Shown here: positions 9,893 to 21,153 of the stretch, piece after piece
Position numbering within the stretch: position 1 is the first letter of the stretch
Layout of the letters: every line of letters starts with the position of its first letter
Assembly (NCBI GenBank): GCA_963662175.1
Contig: OY759218.1
Span: 50,723,427-50,787,426 of the forward strand
Source of the DNA: Aradus depressus
Taxonomy: Eukaryota; Arthropoda; Insecta; Hemiptera; Aradidae
Direction of reading: 5' to 3'
DNA length: 64,000 bases
Program-made: the position numbers and the translations under genes
The notes under the pieces: model-generated
The model's input: the letters and a program-made list of their open reading frames with translations, nothing else
Database searches by the model: none
What the model was told of the DNA's origin: nothing

Positions 9893-10072
9893 ATTATTAT
9901 TATCGTGTCCAGTCATGCATCGTAATTTTCTTAGAACGCCGGATAATATTGCTAGTATTGAGGAAAATTGTTATAATTTGTTTGAAGTAAAGTAGTTGAG
10001 TCAATGAACAAAGTTTGGAGTTGTTATTGTTTCTAAGTCAACATTACTTGGAAAGTGTTCAATGACTATTTC
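9893..10072 (+). repeat. copy 1 of a 170-bp repeat flanking a SINE region
   Basis: tcgtgtccagtcatgcatcg to ggaaagtgttcaatgact. The same sequence, with substitutions, is at 10590-10757. Confidence 0.8.
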
Positions 10073-10243
10073 GCCAAGGTAGGATCAACCAAATTTGGCT
10101 CATCCATCAACTTTCGGCTATAGTCCCCGGTGTGAAACTATAAAAAATCCTTGTCCTGAAAATTCACGTTGCATAGCTGGTCCCGCATTTTATTGCCCGT
10201 CTTAAAAACATTGGTTTCTTACGCTTTTGAACAGTTGAGATGT

Positions 10244-10588
10244 GAGGGTGCCAGTAGCTCAGTGGTACGCGTGCTTGCATACTGAGCTCAATATCGCGGG
10301 TTCAAAATCCGGCCGAGGCCATTAGATTTTTTTATCTGGGAGGTAAAAAGAAAACTTAAGCACGCCATCCTTCGGATGGGATGTTAAGCGATGGTTTCGA
10401 GCCGATATCAGGTACTCGTTAAAGACCCTTGACCTAGCTGAATATAAAATTTAGGGTAGGCAAAATTTAGGACCTCATAGTAGAGTCGGTCTCATGTCCA
10501 CCAGAGTGACGAAAGAGCGCTTTGGTAGTAGGCGATCTGACCTTGTAGTTAAAGCCCAGGCATGAGTCTAATAACTAACTATTTTCAT
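10244..10588 (+). mobile_element. tRNA-derived SINE, near full length
   Basis: Starts with gagggtgccagtagctcagt (A box) and has gcgggttcaaaatccgg (B box), so the head is tRNA-like and would carry an internal pol III promoter. The body follows: atctgggaggtaaa, ccttcggatgggatgttaag, gtactcgttaaagaccc, gtcggtctcatgtccaccag, agcgctttggtagtaggcga. It ends near atgagtctaataactaac. It is the best copy of seven in the window. Confidence 0.85.
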
Positions 10589-10589
10589 T

Positions 10590-10757
10590 ATCGTGTCCAC
10601 AGTCATGCATCGTAATTTTTTTTAAACGCGGGATAATATAGCTAGTACTGAGAAAAATTGTTATAATTTGTTCAAAGTAGTATAAGTCAATGAAAAAAGT
10701 CTGAAGTTGTTATTGTTTGTCAGCCAACATCACTTGGAAAGTGTTCAATGACTGAAA
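10590..10757 (+). repeat. copy 2 of the 170-bp repeat
   Basis: Matches 9893-10072 over its full length; it is followed directly by a family A fragment. Confidence 0.8.
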
Positions 10758-10925
10758 CATTCATTCTATCGGGAGTTATCGTGTTCACAGACACACAGAG
10801 AGGCAGACTTTTTTTTTTCCTATTAGAAATCTAAAGATCGGAAAACATGAAATTCCGTTGAAAACTCCGCATCAAATTTTTGACCATAACCTCCCCTATA
10901 CTTCATATAGCTAAGGATGTAAAAA
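10757..10925 (-). repeat. family A, head part
   Basis: attcattctatcgggagtta, cagacacacag, aacatgaaattccgttgaaa, then the head hairpin cccctatacttcatatagct. Confidence 0.8.
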
Positions 10926-10929
10926 TTGT

Positions 10930-11560
10930 GCACAGAAGGTGCAATTGGTACTGTTAGTGGGTATGAGTTAGAAGCCTATATTATTAATAGGCAAAAGCTT
11001 GCAATTATTTATTTATTTTTCTGCTCTGATAGATAGTAGACTTATCTAAGGTGAACCGGAGGCAGACAACAGAAACAAATAGAGGCAAAGATCTTAGAGA
11101 TAGACCATCAGACATGTAGGCTATAGTCTTGGTCATGAGAAGACGACTTGCCGAAAACGCTTGATGGGCACAGGGGGGAAAAAAAGACAGGAAAACCTTC
11201 GGAAAAGCTGTAAGAGGTAAGAGGGGCCGGAATCCATCAGTGTCAGCCGGGGATCAGAGCTTTCACCACAAACCATTCCCCAACCTCTCCTGATTTTCCG
11301 ACTTCAGATAAGAACGGCGTCTCCCTTTTGAATTTTCTTGATTGATGTCGGTGACAATTTTTCTTTTCCGTATAACCGCTTGAAGTTAACAACCTAACGT
11401 CTTTGCATATTATATAAATAACGACATTAGTATTTATGAAATTCTGAGAGAACATTATGAATGTCTCATACTTCAGGATCATATTCGTGAGGAAAAGATA
11501 TGAAGAAAAAAACGTCATAAAAAGTGCCAAAAAAAGATTCTTAAAAAAAAAACATTATTG
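10930..11560. other. no recognised feature
   Basis: Mixed-composition DNA. The minus-strand frame at 11243-11530 (95 aa) shows no motif and is doubtful. Confidence 0.4.
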
Positions 11561-11566
11561 TTGTTT

Positions 11567-11884
11567 TACTTCCCCAGCTATATGAAGTATAGGGAAAGTT
11601 ATGTAATCGGTCTGAAATTTTATGTGGGTTTACATGTTTTACTCTTTCCATTTACTTCAATTCAGAACTTAAAAAGGACCACAAGTATCAATTTTCAGCT
11701 ACATCGGCCAAAGGGAACAAATGGATTAGAGGAGGGGCTTGACAAAATGTATTTGAGCATTCAGAAGTCCTTATGTAAGTCAACTATTGATTTTTAGCTC
11801 ATATGGCTGATTGGTTTCGGAGGGTAGAGCAAAAATATAATTGAGAGTGCTGGGGAAGTAAATCGCCGAGACGACTTTTTTCAA
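11567..11884 (+). repeat. family A, short complete copy
   Basis: Head hairpin agctatatgaagtataggga, one monomer only, tail gtgctggggaagtaaatcgc. About 318 bp, so internal units have been lost or never gained. Confidence 0.8.
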
Positions 11885-11929
11885 ATATATTTATTTTACA
11901 ACCCGTTCTTTCACTAAGGTACACAGGAT

Positions 11930-12245
11930 AAGGTTCAACAGACACCTACACACTGTAGGATTCAAGGACAGTCCACCTGTCACAGATGTGGAGAAGACGA
12001 GACGGCGCGCTTCCTGGGTATATGCTCGGGATATGCTCGAACGAGATTCCAAATTTTTAATAAAGTTGTGATCATAGAGGTGGATTTTAGAAGATTGGAC
12101 TACGGGAGTATTCTGAGATTCGTTAAGGAAACTGTGAGACTAGACTGGGTTCTTCATGAAGAACCTGGTTTTGGTAGTATAAACAACTGGGGTAATAAGG
12201 TAAGGTGGAAGCCCATCACTTCCAGGGAAGGGATAAGAGCATTGA
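11930..12245 (+). pseudogene. non-LTR retrotransposon C-terminal zinc-finger remnant
   Basis: Frames give VHRIRFNRHLHTVGFKDSP and then CHRCGEDETARFLGICSGYA, a Cys-rich motif (CxxC..H-like) found after the RT or RNase H region of several LINE clades. ARTRFQIFNKVVIIEVDF and an acidic-basic stretch continue to a stop at 12250. Frameshifts break the reading. The clade is not decided. Confidence 0.6.
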
Positions 12246-12249
12246 ATGC

Positions 12250-12660
12250 TTAGGTCCTTGGGTGCAAAACACCAGCACATATATTATAGTAATATTATTA
12301 CTAAGGTATAAGAAAATAATTATAAAAAATAAAGCCGAAGGAACACAGTTCCTTCAAAGACATTCTGGTTTTCAGAACCTCTTAAATTAATAATTACCTT
12401 CATATCGAGTTTACCTACAGAATTTAATTCGTGTTAAGGTTAATCTTGTTGACTCATTGATGCTCCCATGTACCTACTCGGGGGTATTAAACCAATTCTC
12501 ATAAGTAGATCTGATAAAAGCTTCATGGTTGATCCCAGCTTAAGCTCTACATGATTGCTGTAAGCACTCTCCACCTTCATGCCCGGGTCTTAAGAGGCCC
12601 TTATGGGATATATTTAATGGTCATATTAATAAAGGCGTAAGTGTGCTATGGAAGAACAAA
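12250..12660. other. probable LINE 3' flank, otherwise unassigned
   Basis: Follows the LINE remnant and contains A-rich aaaaataaagccgaagg. No gene seen. Confidence 0.35.
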
Positions 12661-13345
12661 AAAATTAAGTGATGTGGACATAAAAGAAATTTCCTAAACC
12701 AACCACAGTTTTACAGATCACTTATCTCCCCGTCTCCCTTCTCAGCGGGTATATGAAAGCAATGCTTTGGCGTCGTCGGTATACTTCCATTCATTCTGAG
12801 AATGACTTTCTTGTCTGCTTTATAATTTTTTACTACGCGATACAATTTGAACATTAATTTTAAATTTATTTTTCATTCTTTGAGGCGCTATAACTTCAGT
12901 CGTATTGTTCTCATTTCAAATGTAAGAAAAAACATTAGTCATTGAAAATTTAATAAGGAATATTTTTGGTACGAACCAATTTTTCGATAGGACTACCGTT
13001 TTTCGGCAAATCAAGGAAACGTCTAAACACATATGTTTCACAACGAAATTTCAAAACGGTTTTCGTCATGTACCTCAAACACCGGACGATCTACAAAAAA
13101 CCGTATTTAACATACAATATGCCATCATCCACATAATTTGATTTTCTTATACCATTCACGATTTTACAAATCACTCTCTCTCCCCCTCCCCCAAAATCAT
13201 TTCATACTGGCGTTACTGGGTATATAGAGCGTAACTCTGAGAGTGACTTTCTTATACCCAGGAGCGCCAGTATGAAATGATTTTGGAGAGAGAACTTCGA
13301 AAAATCGTATTTCATATAAAATGTGCTTTTGTTTGCCAAAGTTGA
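12660..13345 (-). repeat. family B, family C, family B cluster
   Basis: 12700-12825 is half of a B palindrome (acagatcacttatctccccg, gggtatatgaaagcaatg, attctgagaatgactttctt). 12830-13110 is family C (ggcgctataacttcagtcgt, tttttcgataggact). 13120-13285 is a shortened B palindrome (ataccattcacg, ctctctccccctcccccaaa, ggcgttactgggtat, then the inverse). 13290-13345 resumes C. Confidence 0.75.
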
Positions 13346-13424
13346 AGTTGCAACCCCTTCCTTATATTTGCAATTTACCTACCTATAAGAACAGTTTTGC
13401 ACTCAGCAAACTTCTCACCACATA

Positions 13425-13600
13425 TCTAAACCTGACGACTAACGCTAATGACCGTAGTAGTCGGCGTTAAAAAAAGAAACCTGACGATGGGGTAATGCCG
13501 AAAGTTGGTTTATGTATACATATTTTTTGGAATATACAATACATCAAAAAAATAATTGTTTAAATTTATCTATTACAAGTTTGCACAACTTTAAACAGTA
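13425..13600 (+). mobile_element. PLE terminal arm fragment
   Basis: cctgacgatggggtaatgcc with gaaagttgg, then ttggaatatacaatacatca and attacaagtttgcacaac, matching the right arm of the PLE at 4470-4600. A 60-base stretch with its own inverted repeat (taacgc / gcgtta) interrupts it just upstream. Confidence 0.75.
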
Positions 13601-13651
13601 ATAATTTCTTAACAACTTTTTGTGTATACGTATATTTAGCGTGTCAGTTAT

Positions 13652-14408
13652 GTATATGTTACTGTTAATTTGATAAATCTGCTATTATGTATAATCACCG
13701 GTTATTTTATATAATAACCAAAAAACTGGTTAATATGGCAAATTGAAAAAAAAATTATTATTTTATCTGGCTGGTTATTTTGTAAAATATCCAACGTGAA
13801 CAGCTAAAGTGATTAATTTAATTGAATTTACTAAGTTAACTGGTTATTTTGTATAATAGCCAAACTAGTGTGGCTATTATAGATAATTGTTGCTATTATA
13901 AATAAATAAGACAAATATTAGGTAGGTACTTATTTATTTGAACAAGGCAAACTGTCGTGACATTTTGAATTGCAAAGCACTAAAGTTTTTAGACGAAACA
14001 ATCGTCTAGACAAGCAAAAAAAAATAACAACTCTCTCTATTTCCTAATAAATTTATATGTTTCCTAGAAAAGAAACAAAGCAATTTTTCCAAATAATCTA
14101 CATTCCCGTTTATTCTCCCAGAATTAAAGAAAATTTTATGCCAGAATACTGAATTTAGCATATTAGCCACAGGTTTTCAGCTATTATGCATAATAGCCAG
14201 TTAATATGATTAATTTGTGACAAAAGTAAAAAATTTATCATATTAACAAGGTGAGTTTTATATTATAACTAGTAATAACTGGTTAATATGATAAATATTA
14301 AGAAACTGTGAATAATTTGTCACATTAACCAAGAACGGTAGTTATTTTGTAAAATAACCAGTCATTATGTATAATAACTAAATTTATCAAATTAACAGTA
14401 ACATATAC
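13652..14408. mobile_element. TIR element of about 757 bp rich in GGTTATTTT palindromes
   Basis: The ends are inverted: GTATATGTTACTGTTAATTT at 13652 and its exact complement ending at 14408, continuing with mismatches for about 65 bp. Inside, hairpins of the type GGTTATTTTRTATAATAACC recur on both strands. No transposase sense is seen, so it is a non-autonomous element. The target duplication is unclear. Confidence 0.75.
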
Positions 14409-15357
14409 AGGTTAAAAAAGGACAGATCATCAAATTGTTGATACATTTTGTTAGTGTCTTCTCGTATGCGTCTGAAAAAAACAGTCATAAAACTAAAATT
14501 AAATTTCAATAGTTCAATTTTCAATTCTTTATGTATTTTTAGGTACAGGGTTCGGTCTAATATATACATTTTTGAACATTAAAAAAAATTAAAACAGAAA
14601 AATAATAGAATAATAAAAGAAAATAATAATAATAAAATACAAATAAATAAAGCATAACTTTTAATTAACAAATAAATACAATTCTTCTGGTAAAATTGTT
14701 ATCTATTTAACATCCTCTAATTTTTAACGCCATTACTATGCAGAACATGACACTGTTGAGGTTATTATTGTTGAAGGCTAGTCGTACTTTTTTCTTAATT
14801 GGCTGAAGGCTGGACTCTACATGAAGAAGTGGTGGACGTCGTCAGGTCGGTCTTCCTTACAGATATTTACGAACATAAAACTAAAATTTTAAAGCGTTAA
14901 ATTCTTTAGAAAGTATTCTACTCTAATAAATCTTTAGGCCCGACAATATTCAAGATAATTGAAAAGAACTGCAATAATGCTTCAGAAGTAGGAAATAAAA
15001 CACATGATGATGAGCCAAAGATGGGGGAGGGAGGGAGAGTGACAACGTAGTTCATTACGAATAATTCAAGCTGGGTAAGTAGTTGGCAGTGACCTTTTTT
15101 TGGACTCTGGACTTGGTAAAACGGTAGTGTTGGTAAAACGGGGTGAAGGAGCACTTGACTGGACAGGGCCAATAAGACCCTCGTCTTGCCGTTTTCAAGT
15201 CAACTAGCTCAGCAAAGAAGATGGTCTCAGCTTTAATGAGCCTCCAGCATCTACCGGCCTCACCAATGGAGAAATCAGGGTCGCTCCATAATGGTCACAG
15301 AAATGTAAATCTATGTAGATAACTGTGAAACATGGGACTGTAGGATAATAATAATAT
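14409..15357. other. no recognised feature
   Basis: AT-rich to 14750, then mixed. Minus-strand frame 14918-15172 shows no motif. Confidence 0.4.
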
Positions 15358-15359
15358 TA

Positions 15360-16284
15360 CAGTCTACTCTCGTTAATTCGAACCTCGATAATTCGAACTA
15401 ATAATAATAATAATATTGGATAATTCGAACTAAACTTCCGGTCCCTTAAAAACTCTTGATAAATCGAAAAAAAAAAACATTGTTTTTAGATACAGTCGTT
15501 CATTCGAAAGGTTTTCCTTCCTCGGCGGGCTACGAACTCTCTATAATTTGAAATGAGCAAACTCTCCTCTATAAATCGAATTGTGTGTGGATTTGGTTTT
15601 GGTTCACAACATCAAACTCTACATCAGAAAGAAATAGAAACGGACCCACCAGAAACGTGGAACCTTCTTCCCGAAAATGACAATTTGACGTTCAATGAGA
15701 ATGTACATTTTGAAGAACAGGCGCGGTTTTTGGAACGATGTTGGACTCCGAAATTTTGGGTAGTTCGATTGTCGACCAGAAAGAAGACGAAAATGCAGAC
15801 GAGGATGATGCTGAGCCGCCCCCAACCGTGACATCGGAGATGGCTAGAGAATCATTAAATACTCTCCGCCAATACTTGCTCAGGACGGAAGTCGATGATA
15901 ATGTATTTACAGGGTTGGTAACAGTAGAAAATGCTCTCAATCGTGGACGCCAGGGATTACTAAGGCAAAAAACCATTTTCGATTTTTTCGATTAGAGACC
16001 TTGCTTTTGAATTTTTTTTTATACATACACTTTTTTTGTACATACATATTATACATTTTAATTGCATATGTACATCCATGTATAGGTACATATTTACATG
16101 ACAGATATATAATACACAAAATGAACACAGCGAGTGATTAATTTTGATTTTCCTAATATAATTATGTACATACATATATGTTTAATTTTTGACATGATTG
16201 GTAATTTTTGTTTTTCCTCTCAGTAAATCGAACTCTCAATAAGTCGAAGTTTTTCTGAGATCCCTTGAATTTCGAATTATCAAC
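15360..16284 (+). mobile_element. Tigger/pogo-type DNA transposon, internally deleted
   Basis: Starts TA|CAGTCTACTCTCGTTAATTC with aattcgaac repeats, the Tigger terminal type, and a TA target. The right end has aaatcgaactctcaataagt and gaatttcgaattatcaac but is cut off before the outer TIR by a family A fragment. Length is about 925 bp, far short of an autonomous copy. Confidence 0.85.
15553..15995 (+). pseudogene. Tigger transposase, C-terminal remnant
   Basis: Frame 15738-15995 ends with EDENADEDDAEPPPTVTSEM, then ALETLR-like SLNTLRQYLLR, a low-complexity acidic stretch and QKTIFDFF at the C-terminus. This order (acidic run, PPPTV, LR..L, terminal TITDFF-like) is the C-terminal tail of Tigger/jerky transposases. 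The preceding frame (15553-15740, FLERCWTPKFW) may be the piece before it. The DDE catalytic core is absent. Neighbouring TIRs show it belongs to the element around it. Confidence 0.75.
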
Positions 16285-16365
16285 ATGAAATTCCTTTGAA
16301 TACTGCGCATCGATTTTTTGACTCTGTAACTTCCCATATACTTTGTATAGCTGGGAAAATAAAAA
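16285..16365 (-). repeat. family A, head part
   Basis: acatgaaattcctttgaata to cttcccatatactttgtata and gctgggaaaataaaaa; it truncates the Tigger element. Confidence 0.7.
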
Positions 16366-17050
16366 GTAAATGAATAAATAAAATATAGAAACTACTCAAA
16401 AAGTATAGTAATGAAACTGAAAAAGTTCATGTAAGTTTTCTCTTCCCCATCTGAGTTACGTCTGGCAGCATGGAGAGCGTGAGAGCAGACAAAGTTATCC
16501 TCTCTCTAGAATTGAAGGAGAACTCTTGTTTCTTTCAGTTAATTGGACTTCCTAGAGAGATATCATATTCTAATTCTACCTAAGTGTTGTTTTGAAACCG
16601 GGGACGCAAAACTATTGTTTGTATTTAGAAAATGGGGATGTATTTCGGATGCACGTCTGTGTGCTTATTCTGTTTCGGCTTCAAACATCTTGCTTCATTT
16701 TGCACCTTGCTAAGCAACAAGCAGATGTGATTTTCTCTAACTTCCATCTAAGCTAACCTATAAATCCCATGAGGAGCGCTATATAAACTTGGGAACGGTA
16801 ATCACCTTCTGATAGTTTCGTTTACAGCTTTCTCCTGTGCTTTTGTTGTAAACTCTGTAAGTTTCCTTGGCTCCCATCTTTATTGCAGGACTTAAGTAAG
16901 TTCACTTTACTTTTTGAACTTTGTTTTGGGAGCTATGAATACTTCTTTCCAGAAGTTAAAATTTTTATTAGGTCTTATGATCAGCAGAAGCGATGATTCA
17001 TCTAGAATTAATCAACTGAAAATGGCCAACATTTTATTTTCTTATCAGGG
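16366..17050. other. unassigned; TATA-like site
   Basis: CTATATAAACTTGG at 16790-16803 has a TATA-box form and is followed by gataggtttcg-like and intron-donor-like sites, but no coding exon is visible. Host promoter or retroelement promoter cannot be told apart. Confidence 0.3.
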
Positions 17051-17051
17051 G

Positions 17052-17320
17052 GGACGATATCAAAAAATTCGTCGGTGAATCACCGGCAATGTACTTCCCC
17101 AGAACGAATTAATCGCTAACATTTCACTCCCTCTCCAAAACCAGTCGACCGTTTGCGCTAATATTCAACACTTGACTTTCATAGTGGCTCCTAAATCCTC
17201 ATCTAAATTTTATGTCGATAAATTCATTACATCGGCTGTTATAAGCGTTTTTGAATTGAGCCCCTACCCCTTCCCTCCTGCCGATTCCGCTGAAAATTGA
17301 TGTGTCGCCCTTATGGAGTT
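17052..17320 (-). repeat. family A, tail plus one monomer
   Basis: gtcggtgaatcaccggcaat, gtacttccccagaacgaatt, ccagtcgaccgtttgcgcta, then a monomer ending near gtcgcccttatggag. Confidence 0.85.
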
Positions 17321-17339
17321 TACATTTATCAACATTTCT

Positions 17340-17600
17340 ACCATTTATTTATTTGTTTATAACCTAACAATTTCAGACCTTTCGGGAAGCACTCCCCTCA
17401 TCAGTATCTATAATTTATTTGCTGTTTTTTATGTTAACAATTCTTTTCATGTCAACCAAATTCTTCTTTTTGTAGCACATATTTATTGTCTGGACCACTA
17501 TGTTTACTCCAAGTCAAGACTGATTATTTCTCATCACGGATTTGTTACCAATGTTTTTTACTTTTTACTTTATTAAATATATACATATATTTAAAACAGT
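17340..17600 (-). other. possible PLE-type terminal sequence with a hammerhead-like core
   Basis: On the minus strand 17404-17374 reads CTGATGAGGGGAGTGCTTCC, then CGAAAGGTCTGAAATTG. Helix II (GGGG / CUCCC-like with loop GUGC) and GAAA are placed as in a hammerhead. The surrounding T-rich sequence has no coding motif. The 87-aa plus frame here is not convincing. Confidence 0.35.
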
Positions 17601-18465
17601 GTATTTTATAATAATAATGTTAATAATATTTATTTCCGTTAAACCATAACATGATACTAGGAGGTCTTAAGAATATATAGGTACATTAAGATAGCTTATA
17701 AATTAGATATATAAACAGCTATTAACACTTAGACTCTGACACACATGTGATCAATAACATACTATTAAAAAATAAAATGAAATTAATAAATAAATACTTG
17801 AAGATATATGAGCACAAAAATAATAACATTAATAAATAGAGTAGATACAGGTTTTAATTCAATTTAAATTAAGATATATATATATATTTTTTTATAGCTT
17901 TTCCGGAAGTATATTGGGTCTCTTCATTTGGTCACAATATGCAAAATATAAAAAAGAGGAAGAACAACAACAAATATAAGAAAATAGATATTAAAAATAT
18001 ATAGGTATAAAAAAATAAAATAAAACACAATAAATGAAAAATATATTTATCCAATTTTAGACACAAAACCATATTATATTTATCATATTGTTATATATTT
18101 GTATATTCACAGTTACCCAGTATACACGAAATATTACTAAAGATATGAATCCTGAAGAGCCAGAAAAAAGAGGGGTTAGAGGGTTTCAAAAGGTTTTTGA
18201 AGGGAGTGTCCCCGAATTTTTTGAATGGAGTGTCCCCAAAATTTTTGAAGGAGTATCTCGGAATTTTTTATTCAAAGAGTGGAGAGCAATTCTTTTCCGG
18301 ATAAGTGAATCTGTTCACCTTGAGGTTGACCATAAAAAGAGCCTACATGCCAGGTCCTTCCCACATTTGAGGTAGGTGAGTTGTATCTAACTTATAATAG
18401 TCAAAGTTACTTCTGAGCAATGCCGGGAGAACATGCTAGTTGATAGCTAAAATGTTTCGTTTTAC
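17600..18465. other. AT-rich DNA; short degenerate tandem at 18180-18270
   Basis: Nothing gene-like. Between 18180 and 18270 a unit of about 27 bp (ttttgaagggagtgtccccg) repeats three times, giving the FEGSVPEFFEWSVPKIFEG frame. Confidence 0.45.
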
Positions 18466-18467
18466 TT

Positions 18468-19115
18468 CCCCAGATATAAAAAGTATAGAGGAAGTTATGC
18501 AATTGGAGAAAAATTCGATGTAGAGTTTTCATCATAATTTCATGACCCGCTGATTCCAAAAATTTAGAAAAAAGTTGTCGGTGTTTGCCGGAACGCACTC
18601 AGTTAGGACAAAAGAATCAATAAATAACTTAAAAAGGAGCTTCTGAATCCTCATAATAAATTTTGTATAGATACATCCATTACATTGCCCGTTATTAGGA
18701 TTTTTGAGTCTTGGCCCCCTTTTCTGATCTCCTCATTCCCTTCAGCCGGCTTCACGGGAAAAATTAATAGATGTCGTCCTAAAAGTGTTTTAATTTGAAT
18801 ATAAAATTTCATGTCGATACGTTCATTAAATCTGCAGTTATTGGGGTTTTTGAGTTGAGCCCCTCTGATTCCCTTTTTCCCTCTTGCCGATTGCCCTGAA
18901 AAATATAAGGTTCGTCCTTATGTGGTTTTGAATTCACATTTGAGATTTCATGTAAATACATTCATTAAAACAGCAGTTATTCGAGTTTTTGTGTTACCAC
19001 CCTTCCCTTCAGCTGAGTTGGTGTCCTCATGGGGTTGCGGATACATACATAAAATTTCGTGTCGATAAGTTCATTCTATCGGAAATTATGGTGTACACAA
19101 TAGCGTATCTAGACA
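18468..19115. repeat. family A head (+) then family A with three monomers (-)
   Basis: 18468-18590 (+): acttccccagatataaaaag and ttcgatgtagagttttcatc. 18610-19115 (-): successive monomers with gtcgatacgttcatta, gtaaatacattcattaaaac and gtgtcgataagttcattcta, each with a C/T-rich part. Confidence 0.8.
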
Positions 19116-19137
19116 TGGAAGCGGAGCAGCGCTTCTT

Positions 19138-19352
19138 TGAATTGTGATATCTGTCTAACTGCGATATCACTCAAACTATGATATCATTTAAACTGTAATA
19201 TCTCTCAAACTGTGATATCATTAAAATTGGACTATCACTCGAACTGCGGTGTCTCTCAAACTGTTGTATCACTCAAATTGTGGTATCCCTCAAACTGGGA
19301 TATCACTCGAACTGGGATATCACTCGAACTGGGGTATCACTCGAACTGTGAT
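19138..19352 (+). repeat. 18-bp minisatellite, about 12 units
   Basis: Unit GATATCACTCGAACTGGG and variants (tgatatcatttaaactgtaa, gtatccctcaaactgg). The last three units are nearly identical. The frame 19212-19430 over it (YHSN, YPSN) is a by-product. Confidence 0.9.
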
Positions 19353-19594
19353 AAACCAAGTTGGTTGGTGAGGATGAAGCCCTACAGATACTTGGCACCA
19401 CTGACATATATGCTGACGACCTTTCCCTGACCTTTTGTCCTATGTCCTTTACTCTATTAATAATTTTTTCTTGAAAAAAACTTTGATGACTTGTGATGTC
19501 TTAAGACTTAAATTCAGAAACTGGATGGGGCGCGTATTCCATGACCATACCTTCGAATAAAAATGAAAAAAGTGGTGAATGAACGAAAAAGAGG

Positions 19595-20095
19595 GATTAG
19601 GATTAACTCAAAAAGTCTAATAACTGCCGAAAGAATGAATGTATCGACACAAAATTTCTTATGTGAATTCAATACCCCGTAAGGACGACACTTATTAGTT
19701 TTCAACGGAATCTACAAAAGGGGAGGGGGGATCTGAAGAGGGGCTCAATTCAAAAATCACAATAACTGCTGATGTGATGAATATATCAACATAAAATTTT
19801 ATATTTGAATACAAAACCCAATCAGGACGTAACCTACTAAATTTCAGCGATATCGGCAGAAGGGAAGGGGGGTTCAGGGGAAGGGGCTCAATACAAAAAC
19901 ATTAAAAACTGCCGATGTAATGAATTTATCGACACAAAATTTAATATGAGGATTTAGGAGCCCCTATGTAGGCAACTGTTGATTATTAGAGCAAACGGTG
20001 GACTGGTTTTGGAGGGGAACGAAACGTTAATTGATTAATTAGTTCTCAGCAAGTATTGTATATTGCCGGTCATTCACCGACCACGTTTTTCTATT
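19595..20095 (+). repeat. family A, three monomers and tail
   Basis: Monomer starts at aatgaatgtatcgacacaaa (about 19634), gatgaatatatcaacataaa (about 19776) and aatgaatttatcgacacaaa (about 19918), spacing about 142. Tail ctcagcaagtattg, ggtcattcaccgacc. Confidence 0.85.
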
Positions 20096-20455
20096 TGTTC
20101 CACCAAATGGATATGAGTTTTGAACCTAGTATACAATCTTGGACAAAGAAAATGTGAGTTCATTTCAAATCATTTGAAGGTTCCTGTCATTTCGAATCAT
20201 TTCGTGATGGCTCATAGCTGATGATCACGATTCAGTAAGCACAAAGAATATTTTGAGTTATGACATTTTGTTCCATTTGGTGAGCTTTACCCCCTTGACT
20301 TGTCAAATGGCTCACTGATTTGACAGAATACTTCAACATAATCCAGTCAACAACTCGCTGTTTTTACGTTTTGCATTTTTACATCTTTCGTCCTCCGGAT
20401 ACTTACCACCAGACGTGCAACATACAGACAGACCTATATCGCACGTCCCTAAGAA
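20095..20455. other. no recognised feature
   Basis: Unassigned mixed-composition DNA between two family A copies. Confidence 0.4.
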
Positions 20456-20477
20456 AACTCGTAGGTAACTCAGAAAA

Positions 20478-20936
20478 ACGTCCCCAGCACGAATTAATCA
20501 ATTACGTTTGGGCTAAAAATCAATACTTGTCAGAAAACAACATACAAGAACTTCTGGATCCTCATACTAAATATGATGACTAACGGTCGTTTTCGAAGAA
20601 AATTAATAGATGCTATCAATCAATAATGTTTAAATGTATTGGATAAAATTTCATGTATTGGAATTTTTGAGTTAAGCACCCCTCTGATTCCCCCCTCCCC
20701 TTAGGCCGATTCCGCTGAAAATTGTAGGGTTCTGTATGTATATAGAAAATATCGCATTGATACAATCATTCTATCGGGAGTTATGGTGTTCAAAGAGACA
20801 CAGGCATGTATACAGACATCATTTTTATTTTTGGGATCGGAGGCTGAAAAACATGAAATTCCGTTGAAAACTCAACATAAAATTTCTGAACGATTACATA
20901 GATTTTCCTACATTTTGTATATCTGGGGAAGTAATA
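20478..20936 (-). repeat. family A, rearranged copy
   Basis: Tail side (gtccccagcacgaattaatc), a monomer, and the head side (gaaattccgttgaaaactca, ttttgtatatctggggaagt). Confidence 0.75.
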
Positions 20937-21153
20937 AGAAGTTTGTAAGAAAAGCAAATGAAAATTGTCTATTTTCAGATCAGCTAACTTTCAATATATA
21001 TTTATACAAATGTTTAATTTTTATTTTAGGACATTAGTATGCATATAACATGTTCATAAACTTTTATTTTTTTTCCAATTCCTATAACCTACAGATAATT
21101 ATGGTAAAAAATTGCCACAATAAAAGGTAATAAATGAGTTACGAAATAACATC

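Noticed and set aside
10262..10320. Functional tRNA gene
   Set aside because: Same reason: it is the head of a SINE.
15619..15976. Minus-strand frames opposite the Tigger remnant
   Set aside because: Shadows of the plus-strand transposase tail.
18088..18375. 95-aa frame with FEGSVPEFF repeats
   Set aside because: Short degenerate tandem; no homology recognised and no supporting signals.
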